Source: Paratinospora sagittata
Lineage: Eukaryota > Streptophyta > Magnoliopsida > Ranunculales > Menispermaceae
Assembly: GCA_035771175.1 (NCBI GenBank)
Contig: CM069595.1
Span: forward strand, 2,769,056-2,833,055
Direction of reading: 5' to 3'
Length of the DNA stretch: 64,000 nucleotides
Part shown: piece after piece, positions 49,901 to 62,484 of the stretch
Numbering within the stretch: the stretch's first letter is position 1
Layout of the letters: every line of letters starts with the position of its first letter
Notes under the pieces: model-generated
Seen by the model: only the letters and a program-made list of their open reading frames with translations
Database searches by the model: none
Told to the model about the DNA's origin: nothing
Made by a program: the position numbers and the translations under genes

Positions 49901-52900
49901 ATGTCACTCACTTGCTCCTTTTCCCTCGGTGCGTTGCTGCACAGATTGCAGTGAACGTCATGGTCACCCTGAAGCAAGTTGAGCAGGCAGTAGCTCGCAA
50001 CAAGGCAGACTATTCTCAGAAGGACGTTGAGATTGCCAAGTTGAAGAGCAAGTTGGCGAGTTACAAGAAAGAGTTGACTATCATGGAAGCGGAGTGGCGT
50101 GTTCTTTTAGACCAGCAAAGGAAAACGATTGAGTTTCTTGAAGTTGATTTCTCCGTGAAGAATGTTGAGCTCGAGGCAGTGCTTGACGAGACGGATAGGG
50201 TAGAGCACGAGATCCTATCCGAATATAAGGAATCCTTGGAGTTTGCCTCTCTACTAAATGAGCATTATAATAAGGGTGCCTACGATGCCATGCATGACGT
50301 GGGCAAGTTCTTCAAAGATCGTATTGATATGAAGATATTCCTTTAGGCTAAGATGCAGGAAAAGGCAGCACGGAAGGCTAGGGAAGAAGATGAGGCAAGA
50401 GCCAGGCAACAAGCTGAGACGAATAGGCTCATGGCGTTGGCGTCGAGGAAAGGCAAGACTCCAGTCGTGGAGAAGGTCGCAGGTTCAGTTGCAGAGAGGA
50501 CCCGGTCGCAGGCTGGAGATAGGACCGACACCACGACCATTAAGAAAGCCAAGGTTCTTGTTGCTGAGCCACCTCGAGCATTGGTTGCTGAGAGAGCCAC
50601 AACAGCGGTTGGAGAGAAAGCCAAAATAGCAGTGGTTCTTAAAACTTTGTCAGGTCCTTCTACGGGAGGTACTTCGGATACTGCCCCCAGGGCCTCATCG
50701 ATTTCTCCCCCACTTGGTTTTGGCAAGGCGCGTGAAACTCATAATCCTTGAAGTCGAAGGCATTTTGTAGAACTTATCTCTATAGTTGAATCCACTGGTA
50801 GTAGTTTGTAGTACTTTTCAGTTAACCAGTTGTAGATTTGTCGCAAATTTTTCGATAGTGATGTTGTCAATATTATTTGGTGGATGTCGAGCTTGTGAAA
50901 ATACCTGCAATTTAGTGTACAAGTAGTTTTTTCGAATTTAATAATTTAATGTACTTACTTGATCGGTTGACCTTGGTTGGTCGTTGAGTCGATGGACTAG
51001 TAGATGATTTCAACCACTTCAAACTTCTCAATAGAGATTGCCCAACCCCCTAAGGCACTCTAGGGTATAGACCCTTCTTCTCGATAGGTAACAAGCTGGC
51101 ACAAAGTACCCCCAAGGCACTCTGGACCTTAGTCCTCTTCTCAGTAGGTACCAAGTTGGTCGCAAGGTACCCCTAAGGCACTCTAGGGCTAAAGCCCTTC
51201 TTCTCGGTAGGTACCAAGTTGTCGCAAGGTACCCCCAAGGCACTCTAGGGTATAGACCCTTCTTCTCGATGATAGGAGTGGAGCCTACCCTAAGGTATGT
51301 AGGATTTTACTCTTCTTCCTGGTGACCGAGCTTAGCTCAAGGTCCCAAGGTAGTTTTAGCTTTATAGTCGACCTTGCTGCGTAGAATCCCGGTTGAGACA
51401 ACGGTAGGTGAAACGTCTTATTCCATTCACAGTGGTAGAACTTCATGGGTCGTATGTCCTTTTCTCTTTAGTAATACTTCTTGAGATTTTCGGGGTATTA
51501 CGTCCTACCCCCCAGGCTTTGATCAAACAATAGTTGATCACGTTTGGCCTGTGGCCTTTTGGGGAGCGTAGCTCAATCATAAGGAGTATGTAGCTCAAGA
51601 CCAAAGTCTTTGATGTCGGCTTGGGCGAGCAGGGACTAGGTAGCGGAGCTGCTTCCATGCTTCTTGGTAATAGGCGATTACTTCAACTTGTTGGAGTTTG
51701 TTTCTCAGCTCCTTCTCTAGATGATGTGATGCTCAGTCTTTTTTTTTATTCAAATTGATAGGGCAACAAACTTGATCAGTCGTTCTAACAAACGGCGCCA
51801 AATGTTGATGCAAGATTTGACCAACACCAAATAATAATGAATTGGAGAAGACGTGTTGAGCTAGAACCTGCCAAGTTGTTTGTTCACCTGTTGTATTCCT
51901 GCCTGATTTGTAGTGTATTGTAAATAGTTGATGTTGCCGATTCCCACTATTTCACGTGAATAAGACCGTATACGTGAATAGTGTGGTGTATGTGAATAGC
52001 GTCGTGCACGTGAATGGTGATGTACACGTGAATGGTGATGTATACATGAGCAGTATTGTATCTCAGAGAAGACTTTTTTGACGTGGTAGATCAGACAAGG
52101 ACGTAACCACAGAGCATATTAGGAATTCCAAGAGGTCTCGATACCACTTCTTAAGGGGCGTATACAGTATTGCACGACTAAATGGTAAAATAAAGACAAC
52201 TGTAAAAAGTAGAGACAACGATTTTACGTGGTTCGGTTTTGAGACCTATGTCTACTGACAGAATGTAGAAAACTCTACTATGAATTGTAGATTACAACTC
52301 TCTTTTTACTTTCAAGGAGAGAACAATGAGGCTCTCTCTCTTGATCTAGAAGAATTCTCCAGTAGAGAACTCGTAGAGGATTTTAATCGTTCAGATCTGA
52401 ATGAATTGAATTGAATCCTAAGCCCCTATTTATAGGAAAATATTATGAATAAAATAATAATCGAAAGGTCATTTGTCGTTTCCTTTGTTGAAGGGTCATT
52501 TGTCCTTTCTTTTGCCGAAGGGTCATTTGTCCTTTCCTTCGCCGAAGGGTCATTTGTTTTACTTGTAGACATGTCTTTATTTAAATAAATATGGGGCCCA
52601 ACACACCAATTAGGAAAGATTGATGTGAACAATAATCTTCTTTGGTCTCAGAGACATTAACCTTGTCAAGGGCCGGAACACAACCTAAAATCTTGACCTT
52701 AGTACAATCTTGATCTCCCAAATGAAAAATGAAAGGTAAAAGTAGGGTAAACTTAGATGATCAATTAAGGAAAAAAAAGAACTTGGAAGAATAATGCCCA
52801 AATCGTTCATATGACCAAATCGTTCATATTTGGGAGCCCTTCCCTTATTTGGAGACCTTCTAACTTATTGAAGAGACCTATCAACTCAACCACTTCTAAT

Positions 52901-55900
52901 TTGGATGGACTGCAACAAAAATGAAAGTTCCAATTAGATGAATTCTCGACAAATTCCAAGGACAAGGAAAAAAAAGAGACTGAACAATTGTGAACCAAAA
53001 ACATAGACAAAAAATTTGAGAATGACTAACAAAAGGCTACTTCCACTACACCACACCTGTTCTCATAAACGAAACACTCTTCACCACACCAAACATTCAA
53101 TTTTTAATAACAGAGCTTCAAAACAATTTCAGTAAAAGATAAAGCTATAATAAAAATGATTCACCACCTACAGATGAAATTAAAGAAATCCAAATAATTC
53201 ATGGAGAGATTTCACCAAAACAGAAAAGCAACAATATGGGAAGCACTGCCACTGCCACTAGCTGGAGTTGATTTTCCTTAATCAAAGATTGCTCCAAATG
53301 AAGAGTAAAAGAGCAATACAAATATTTTATTTCACATAATATATTATCTCTCTTCACATTTTCCTTAATCAAAGATTCATTAATCCATCTTTCTTTCTTC
53401 CTTGTCAAAAAAAGATCATTCATGGACCATGCTTCTTCAGACAATACAAGAGCTAAATAAATATGTTAAACTAAACATATTAAACAAAGAGTTCATGCAG
53501 AATACGAACTCATTGCTCAATGAATTTCGAGGAACAATGATTATTGGAGTGTCCAGTGATAAGTCCAACTTTAACGCAGAGGCACCATCTATCTCATACT
53601 TTTGAATCAGCCACTCAAAACCCCCTACTTTATCAACAAGTTTAATTGCTTCCTCGCTGTTTGGAGTTGCAAGTTCCATAAAATACATAGTTACCTGCAG
53701 GTTCATGTCCACACAATCAACAACACAAAGATTTCAAACAATTATATTAAGATCTTAACGACTTCAACTCAGCTAGTTATCATCAACCAAATGACTTGTG
53801 ATGAGTACAAATACTTGCAAAAAAGAACAGTTGATATCAGTTTGACCACTTAACAAATGATGAAAATGCAGTTATAAACCAACACTCTTACAAACTTACA
53901 AATCGTTCAGTTGAATATTACCTCCTGGACAAATCTATAGAGAAAAACAATGCGAACTCCAGATAGACGACCACACAAGCTATAATCACATCCTTCATAA
54001 TCATCATCTTCAGCACTATAAGAATTAAATGTAAACTGATAGCAGAAAAAGTGATATGTTAGTACAATCATAAACACAAGGAAATAAATCATTCTACAAT
54101 TTCAGATCAGCAGCTAAGCAAAAAAATGAGATAAAAGTACATGATGTCCCATCATGCTGCCAAAGCCAAGGGTCAATGATATAACACATGTTGCACTTCT
54201 TCTTTTTTTTTCTGAAATCATACATCATAAAACTCTATGAAACCAACTGGCAAGTAGTAGACAACAATATCCCTGCCCTTCTGACAATTTAGATTATCCA
54301 TTGATATGATATCTCTATTATGCAATTCTTCATGAGATAGAAATATAACTACTGGTTAGGAAAACACTAGCATACCTTGATAAGTGACTCGGTCCCTGGA
54401 TTGCGTATATCGCAAAGCCAGCCCCAACAGTGATCCACCCCAAGAGACATGTCGCACAGCCTGAAATTTCCAAGTGTACCCTCTATAGAAAGAGAACTTG
54501 GATGAACCTAGAAATCATAGGTTGCATAATGAAAAGAAGCAATTAGATTGAATTTAGTAAAAGCAGCTTTAGAAGTGACATTGAAAGTATTACTGAATCA
54601 TACAAACAAGAAGAAGGAACTGTTCTCCAAAAGCAAAACATGCATTTCATAAGCTAAAAACTTGTGAATGACTATAATGGCAATTGATACATTAGGAATT
54701 ATTGACAACTTCAGATACTATAAGCGTGTTCCTCTAATAACACACAAATAGAGAGAAACCAGCTAAAGAAATAATGCAGAAACTAACACGAAAGGAAAAA
54801 TAGGAAAAGATCATGTCATGTTTTAATTTAACAAAAATCGAAGTTGGACTGTATTGCTTTAGTGGTAGACATGTGAATGAAGTTGTATTGCAACTTGCCA
54901 TTGTTCTAATTTATAACTAACGGGATTGTGAAATGGACATCTGTTGTAAAAATAAAATAATGAAAGACACAAAGATGTAACGTGGTTCGGCTCTAAGGCC
55001 TACGTCCACGGGGGAAGAGAGGGAATATTTTCTTATTTTTGATGATGTCTTAATGGAGGGACACCATATATATATAGACATACAGGGCTACGCACACATA
55101 TAGCTATAATTACAATTTTAGTAACTGTTAAATAAACGACTACTAAAATTATCATCTTTCCTTAAAGGAAATAAATCTCACGACTACTAAAATTATCATT
55201 TTTCCTTAAAGGAAATAAATCCCACAGATTTTGCTCTTCTCCACAACACTCCCCCTCAAGCTGGTGAATAAAGGTTTACCATTCCCAGCTTGGACACATT
55301 TGCTTGAAATGCAGTATGGTTTAACCCTTTAGCGAGCACATCGGTGAACTGATTATTGGTAGACACATATGGAGTACAGATCAACCCATTATCAAGTTTC
55401 TCTTTAATAAAGTGTCTATCAATCTCTATATGCTTGGTTCGATCATGTTGAACTGGGTTATGGGCAATGCTAATTGCAGATTTATTGTCACAATAGAGTC
55501 TCATAGGGCCATCCCCGTGTAACTTCAAATCTGTCAAAATTATCTGCAACCATAATAGCTCACAAACCCCTTATGCATTGCTCGAAATTCTGCTTTAGCA
55601 CTAGATCTGGTCACTACATTCTGCTTTTTACTTCACCATGTCACCAAATTCCCACCAAGAAACGTACAATATCCAGTAGTTGATCTTCTGTCAACTACTG
55701 AACCAGCATAGTCTGAATCAGTATATGCTTCAAGAACCACTCCTGTGTGTTGTTTAAATAAGATGCCCTGTCCTGGAGTCCCTTTAAGATACTGTAAAAC
55801 GCGATTAGCTGCTTGCAAATGAATATCTTAAGGGTTGTGCATGAACTGACTTATTACACTTACTGCATATGCAATATCAGGTCTTGTGTGAGAGAGATAG

Positions 55901-58900
55901 ATGAGTCTTCCTATTAGTCTTTGATACATCTCCTTATTAATAGTCAGCGCTTCTTCTGCTTCTCCAAGCTTGTGATTAAGATCAATAGGAGTATTCATTG
56001 GTTTGCATGCTAGCTTCCTTGTTTCTTTAAGAAGGTCTGTAATGTACTTCTGTTGAGAAATAAAGATTCCCTGTTTAGAGTGTGTCACTTCAATCCCTAG
56101 GAAGTATTTCAATCTCCCTAGTTCCTTGATCTCAAATTCCTCGGTCAAACACTTCTTCAAATTTTGGCTCTCGTTCTCATTGTTTCCTGTCATGATGATG
56201 TCATCAACATACACTAACAGAGCTGTAACTCCCCCTGAAGTCGAGTGCTTAATAAACAGAGTGTGATCTCCTTGGCTTTGTCTATATCCCATATTTGTCA
56301 TTACATTGGCAAACCGACCAAACCATGCCCTCAGAGATTATTTAAGTCCATACAGGGCCTTTTTCAATTTACACACTTTATCAGTGGTGCCAAATCCTGG
56401 AGGCACTTCCATATAGATTTCTTCTTCTAAATCCCCATGTAAAAATGCATTCTTTACATCAAATTGTTGCAGATCCCAGTCATAATTAGCTGCCAATGAC
56501 AAAAGAAGTCTCACAGTATTCATTTTTGCAACCGGAGCAAATGTCTCTTGATAGTCCACACCATATGTCTGAGTATATCATTTGGCTACTAATCTTGCCT
56601 TGTAGCACTCTAGGGACCCATCTGCTTTGTATTTTACTGTGTAAACCCATTTGCATCCTACAGGTTTCTTTCCTGCAGGCAAGTCTACCAACTCCCATGT
56701 TGTATTTTTCTCCAGGGCTTCCATTTCCACATTCATAGCTTGTTTCCAATTTGTATTAGATAAAGCCTCAGATAATGATGTAGGAGTCTGGATGTTGTTC
56801 AGGTTGATAAGGAAACTCTTATGGGTTGGTGAGAACTTCTCAAAGGATACAACATGAGATAGTGGATACAATGGATGTTTAGTGCATTCCCTTGTGCCCT
56901 TTCTAATGGCAATGGGAAGATCATTGTCAGGTTCAGAGGCTAAAGGATCATTGTTAGTTTCAGGAACTAATGAAATTTGTAAGGAGAGTTCAGGATTTGT
57001 TACCTCATTTTCAGGGATTGGTTCAGATTCTTGAACTTGTATCGGTTCAGGAACTGAGGCTTTCTTAGGTACATTTGTCCAGTCATTCGATCCTTAGGTT
57101 CATCATTGGGTACAAAGGGTGTAGGAGATTTGGGTTTGGTTTGTTGGAGGTTAAAAGGGCCAAAAAGATCAAAATGGTTATCAAGGGAGTTTCGATCCTT
57201 GTCTTCCATGATGACACTCTCCCCCGAAAGAGGAGGAGCGGAAAAATATGGCTCAGGTTCACAGAAAGTGACATCGGCAGAGACAAAGAATTTCTTTGAT
57301 GGCGGATGATAGCATTTATATCCCTTTTGAGTGGAAGAGTATCCGACAAAAACACACTTGAGAGCTCTGGGGTCCAACTTCCCCCTGTTGGGTTGGTGAA
57401 CATGGACAAATGATACACACCCAAATATCTTAGATATAAGATTATTGGAGTTTTGAGCTTAGGGTAAAATTGACATAGCTTTTCCATAGGACTTTTGAAA
57501 CCAAGGGTCCGGGATGGTAGGCGGTTAATAAGGTGTGTTGCTGTAAGGACAGCTTCCCCCCAATAGGACTTAGGCATAGTATTCTGAAATAAAAAGGCTC
57601 GGGTTGTATCAAGCAAATAGCCGTTTTTTTTCTTTCAGCAACTCCATTTTGTTGTGGGGTGTGAACACAGGATGATTCATGAAGGATCCCCTCGTTTTGG
57701 AAGTAATTGGTCAATGTTTGATTAAAATAGTCTCTAGCATTGTCAGATCGAAATCTCTTGATTTTAGCACCAAACTGGGTATGTATCATGTTATGGAAGG
57801 TAGGAAGAACAAAGCTCACATCGAATTTTTGTTTCAGTAAGAATATCCACGAGACTCTAGTATAATCATCAATGAAGGACGCAAACCATCGCGCTCCAGA
57901 AACATTAGGTATTGAAGAGGGACCCCAAATATCTCTATGAATGAGATCAAAAGGATCTGAACTTCTTTCATTACTAAGTGAAAAAGATATACGCTTGTGT
58001 TTCGCAAGTTCACACACTTCACAATGAAAATCTTTAACATTGAGAGACTTAAACAAAAAAGGAAACATGATTTTAAGGGTTCGAAAAGAATGATGGCCAA
58101 GGCGGCGATGATGGAGCCATAGCTTTTCTTTATTGGAAAATTTGTGCTTGAAAAGAAATGAAGTGTTACTCTTGATAGGATGTACTGGATTCTCAAGGTA
58201 ATACAACCCATCCTGTTCCTTAGCATGTCCAATCATCGTCCCCAAGTCCTGGTCTTGAAATGCACAGTAAGCAGGGAAGAAGGTTACATTACAACTCAGA
58301 TCATGGGTCAATTTTTTAATAGAGATAAGATTAGTAGATAGTTTAGGAACATGAAGACCATTTCTGAGTGTAAGGGTGGGACTGATGTGAACATCACCTA
58401 TACCAGCAACTGTGGTTAAGGATCCATCAGCTGTGGCTATTTTCCGACTACTAGGACATGGGTTGTAGGTGTAAAATATATTGGGGGAATTGGTCATATG
58501 ATCAGTAGCACCAGAATCTATAATCCAAGGGTTAGCAAAGGACTTATCCAAGATGTTAAATCCAATAGAAATAGGAAAGTTACCTGAATGGGCCAATGAA
58601 CAGGTACCTGAGGGTTTATCCAATGTGCCAAGCAAAGATTTCAAACTTTCAATGTCGTCTTGGTTGAATCCTTCTGGCACTGGGGAGTCTGCAACTGTTT
58701 GTTCAGTAGACAGATGTGCTTGTCCACTGGTCTTCTGCTGTCCTCCTTTATAGCCCCATTCTTTACTAAAAGTTGAAGGCTTGCCATGAAGTTTCCAACA
58801 CTTCTCCCTGGTATGTCTAGTCTTCTGGCAATAAGTACACCATAGATTGTCCTTATTGTCTCGATTTGGGACCTTTGATGATTCAGCGCGCAGAGTGTGT

Positions 58901-61900
58901 GTCTTCTGATCATTTCCCTGATTGGCAACCATAGCTGAGCCTTCCATCTTCTAAGGTGTGAGCATAACACTTCTGCTTTCTTCAGTCCGGATAACTAAGA
59001 TAGTCTCATTCAGAGTCGGCAACTCTTTGCTGAGAGTCTGAACTCTCATTTAATCAAACTCTGCATTGAGGCCAGCCAAGAAGTCATAGACCTGATCCTT
59101 CTCAATATAGTTCTTTAAAACTACAGCATCTGCAGGGCATTTAGTCTCAATACACCTATAATGGTCAAGTTCCTGCCAGAGATTCTTCAATACATTGGCA
59201 TATTCGGTGACCGTCATGTTGCCTTGTTTTGTTGTTCCAACTTTCACTTTGATCTCATACACTTGGGCTGCATCATGTGCCTCTTAGAGTATGTCTGATG
59301 AACGGCATCCCAAATGCCTTTGGTGGTAGTTAGAAGCACGCATGTATCACTAATGTTTGGCGTCATTGAATTTCATAGCCACGCCATTATAGAAGCATCT
59401 TCGTTATCCCACGCTATAAACTTAGGATCTCCAGGTGTAAGTCCAATGCCCAAAAGATTACTTAATTTCCCTTTGCCCTTCAAAAAAGTACGCACCAGCT
59501 GAGACCAGTTCAAATAATTCTTTCCATCAAGTTTGTATGCTGCCTGAATGTTTCGTAGTTCTCCTTTCTCCGTTTTGTCAACTACTTCGTCAGTTTGCAC
59601 AATTTCTGAAGTGATCGACATTCTATTGTTTCCTCTTTTTTTTTCTTTTCTTTTTTTTTTTCTTTTCTTTTTTTTTTCTTAAAGGTTTACAAGAACAAAA
59701 AGGAAAAAAGAAAGAAAGAAGGAGATAGAGAGAGAGAGAGTTGCAGACGAACCAGAGAGGGAGAGAGACGACGAACCAGCAAAAATGCTTAGCAGAGAGA
59801 GGCGATGAACTAGAGAGAGAGACGGGGGACGGAGAACCAGCGATGGTGATGAACCAGCAATGACGGAGATGTGCGACAGTGTTGATGGCGATGATGATGA
59901 ACCCGTGGCAGCGGCAGTGACAACGACGATGACGATCAGGGTTTCTTCAAGCAGCACAAACGACAAGGATGATGTCACGATGGTGCTGAACAGTCGCACG
60001 AACCAATCGATGGTGCTGATGGTGTGCAACAATGTCGTCGAAAACAGAGGGTTCCGACAAGATGATGTAAGTCGGACACAGCGACGGCGATGAAGGCCGA
60101 CCACAAAGATTCGGCGATGAAGGCTGAAAAAAGTATTTTTAGTTGTACGAGCCTAAAGCTCTGATACCATGTTGTAAAAATAAAATAATGAAAGACACAA
60201 AGATGTAACGTGGTTCGGCTCTAAGGCCTACGTCCACGAGAGGGAATATTTTCTTATTCTTGATGATGTCTTAATGGAGGGACACCACATATATATAGAC
60301 ATACAGGGCTATGCACACATATAGCTATAATTACAATTTTAGTAACTACTAAATAAAAAGACTACTAAAATTATCATCTTTCCTTAAAGGAAATAAATCC
60401 CACAGATTTTGCTCTTCTCCACAATAACATCTCTAATACCAAAACTGATCAGAAGGATATAGAAAGTTGACTAGGGTTTGGTAAAAGCAAATCAAAGTTT
60501 TATAGAGAAATATGTACGTTGGAAATATACATATTGGTTAATTTTAAAAAAAAAAAAGAAACAAAGGAATGATATGTATTGATATAAAGTAAAGTTCCAA
60601 AATGATTGTACATCACGGACCTACCCGGGCCCACCCCTAATGTGATACAAAATTACCCCACCCATGGAGCCAACCCCCTAGGGCATAGCCCTTAGACAAT
60701 TTACTATTCACAACCCAAAAAGATGCTAAAAGGTGAGACTTCTCCCACACTTTTATAGCCAAATATCTCTCCCCATCAAACACTCGTTTATTCCTCTCCT
60801 TCCATAGAGACCACACCACCGCCAAGCACACAATCTCCCAATGGTCTCTCCACTCAGATTGAATGTTGTTCATGAAGGGGAAAATATTGACGTGTTCATT
60901 CACCAACCCCACCTCGCTCATAACAGGAAAATGATGACACCATCTACTCCACACCTCTTTAGAAAAGGAGCAATGCCAAAATATATGTTCATCTGATTAA
61001 TTTCTATAATAAAAAAAACCAAAATAAAAAAATCTCTTCCTCACTTTATAAGAACATGTATGACAACAAATCTTCAATTATGCCACATGACCCTACTATT
61101 GAAACAAAAAAAAAAAAACCTTAACTGTCTTCGATTATGGGTGATGCTCAAATCTGAAAAACATGCCAGAATAACGGTGTTATTGTGCTAATTTTAAAAG
61201 CATGACCAGTGCAGTACACAACAAAAAGGAAACAATCCCCCTCCAGAAAAAAGGGTATGCAGATTGATCTCCTTACCTTCAGATCCAACAGAAAACTTTC
61301 TTGAACAAGCATTGCAAGCTGAGAACCATCCTCCTTATTAAGAAACACGCAGACACTGTCCACATCCATGCTTAAATGAAATACAACTCGACCTTTACCA
61401 TAACCCAACAAACCTTTAACAAAAGCACGACCATTTTCTTCTGATTTTCTCTTTTGAGAAGATTCAACATTTGGAAGGTAGATCTCACTTTCCCCATTTA
61501 CTCCAGGATTTGCTGAGCTTAAATCCAAGCCAAACTGGGTTAAAGTAACAAGAGTAGGTCTATTGCAAAAAAATTCCAATTTGGACATGCGAATGCTCAT
61601 CTGGAAAGGTTACATAGAAATAATTTAGCAAGTTGTCAGAGAAAATCAAATAGTTCTCAAGTTATCAATAGAATGCATGATTATTATCTCCGGAGAATGG
61701 TGAATTTTAAATTCATGATGCCAGAGTTGAGTACCTGTGTATCAATGCCATCATAAAAAGGTGAACCAGGATTCCTTGTTGAAAAGGTCACAGCGACAAA
61801 ATCAGATGCATCATTGTCCTGTGCCTCATAATATACCTCACCAGTAACAACCTTCCCTTTTGTTGGATCTTTGTCATGAATTACAGACGTAGCAGAATCA

Positions 61901-62450
61901 AGTCCAGAACCATGGCCACTACTAATCTGAAGATCCAGCTTTGGGCCATAAAGCATATCAATATCTTGTGAAAATGAACTTGGGTCCTGAGGATACAAGA
62001 ATTCTGGCAACGCATCCGTGAAAATGTCATCCTCCTCCTGAATTACTTTGTCCATTTCTTTCCCCTTAGAATCAATGGTATCAGAGGAAGCAACAAGTGC
62101 ATCATACTTCAGCACAGAACAGGCTAAATACTGTGGAAACATGGATCCTCGACCTTGGAGTTCATCTCTAATTTTCAGAGAGTGAAGTTTAATCTTGACA
62201 GTGAGGTCACCACCCAAACTAACAAGATACACCTGTGAAACAAGTATCAAAACTAGCTTTCCTCATATTTATTATGGCTTATACAAGAATCATATTTTTT
62301 TTCTTTTTTATGGTCCAATACATGAGTCACAATCATAAACTGTAAGATATTTCTAAGGTTATTATATTGTAGTTCAAAGTATCCCGTACAAAATGGAGAA
62401 CTATGTCAACGTGGTGCTTCTGCTGAATCAAAGAATACAATTCTTGACCG

Positions 62451-62484
<34 letters not shown>

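Larger units (their letters stand above)
48509..52603 (-). mobile_element. Non-autonomous LTR element carrying an antisense gene
   Basis: LTRs are 48509-49313 (805 bp) and 51803-52603 (801 bp). An exact CACCA duplication lies at 48504-48508 and 52604-52608. On the minus strand, TTTGGCGCCGTTTG directly after the 5' LTR is the primer-binding site, and GGGGGGTAAA abuts the 3' LTR. The 2.5-kb interior has no gag, protease, RT or integrase. It carries instead an intron-containing coiled-coil gene on the plus strand. The GGCGCC primer site and antisense gene point to a Tat-lineage gypsy derivative. Confidence 0.94.
54952..60426 (-). mobile_element. Full-length but mutated Ty1/copia element
   Basis: LTRs are 54952-55248 and 60170-60426. 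An exact ACATC duplication lies at 54947-54951 and 60427-60431. On the minus strand the primer-binding site TGGTATCAGAGC abuts the 5' LTR, and GCTTGAGGGGGAG abuts the 3' LTR. Gag, CCHC knuckle, protease, integrase, RT and RNase H are all represented in copia order, but nonsense changes and frameshifts break them. The element runs in the same direction as the VPS13 gene. Confidence 0.96.
54508..61276. other. VPS13 intron (6.8 kb) with a copia element and a LINE
   Basis: 54508-54946 is plain intron. 54952-60426 is a copia element. 60545-60993 is a truncated LINE. The remainder is AT-rich without recognised content. Confidence 0.85.

Noticed and set aside
51048..51269. Regular ~61-bp repeats considered as a CRISPR array
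   Set aside because: The units are contiguous tandem repeats without spacers, inside a plant LTR element.
59679..60104. 141-codon Ser/Leu-rich ORF upstream of copia gag, and a plus-strand ORF over it
   Set aside because: The repetitive leader (GAGA and CTT tracts) gives long open frames without family features.
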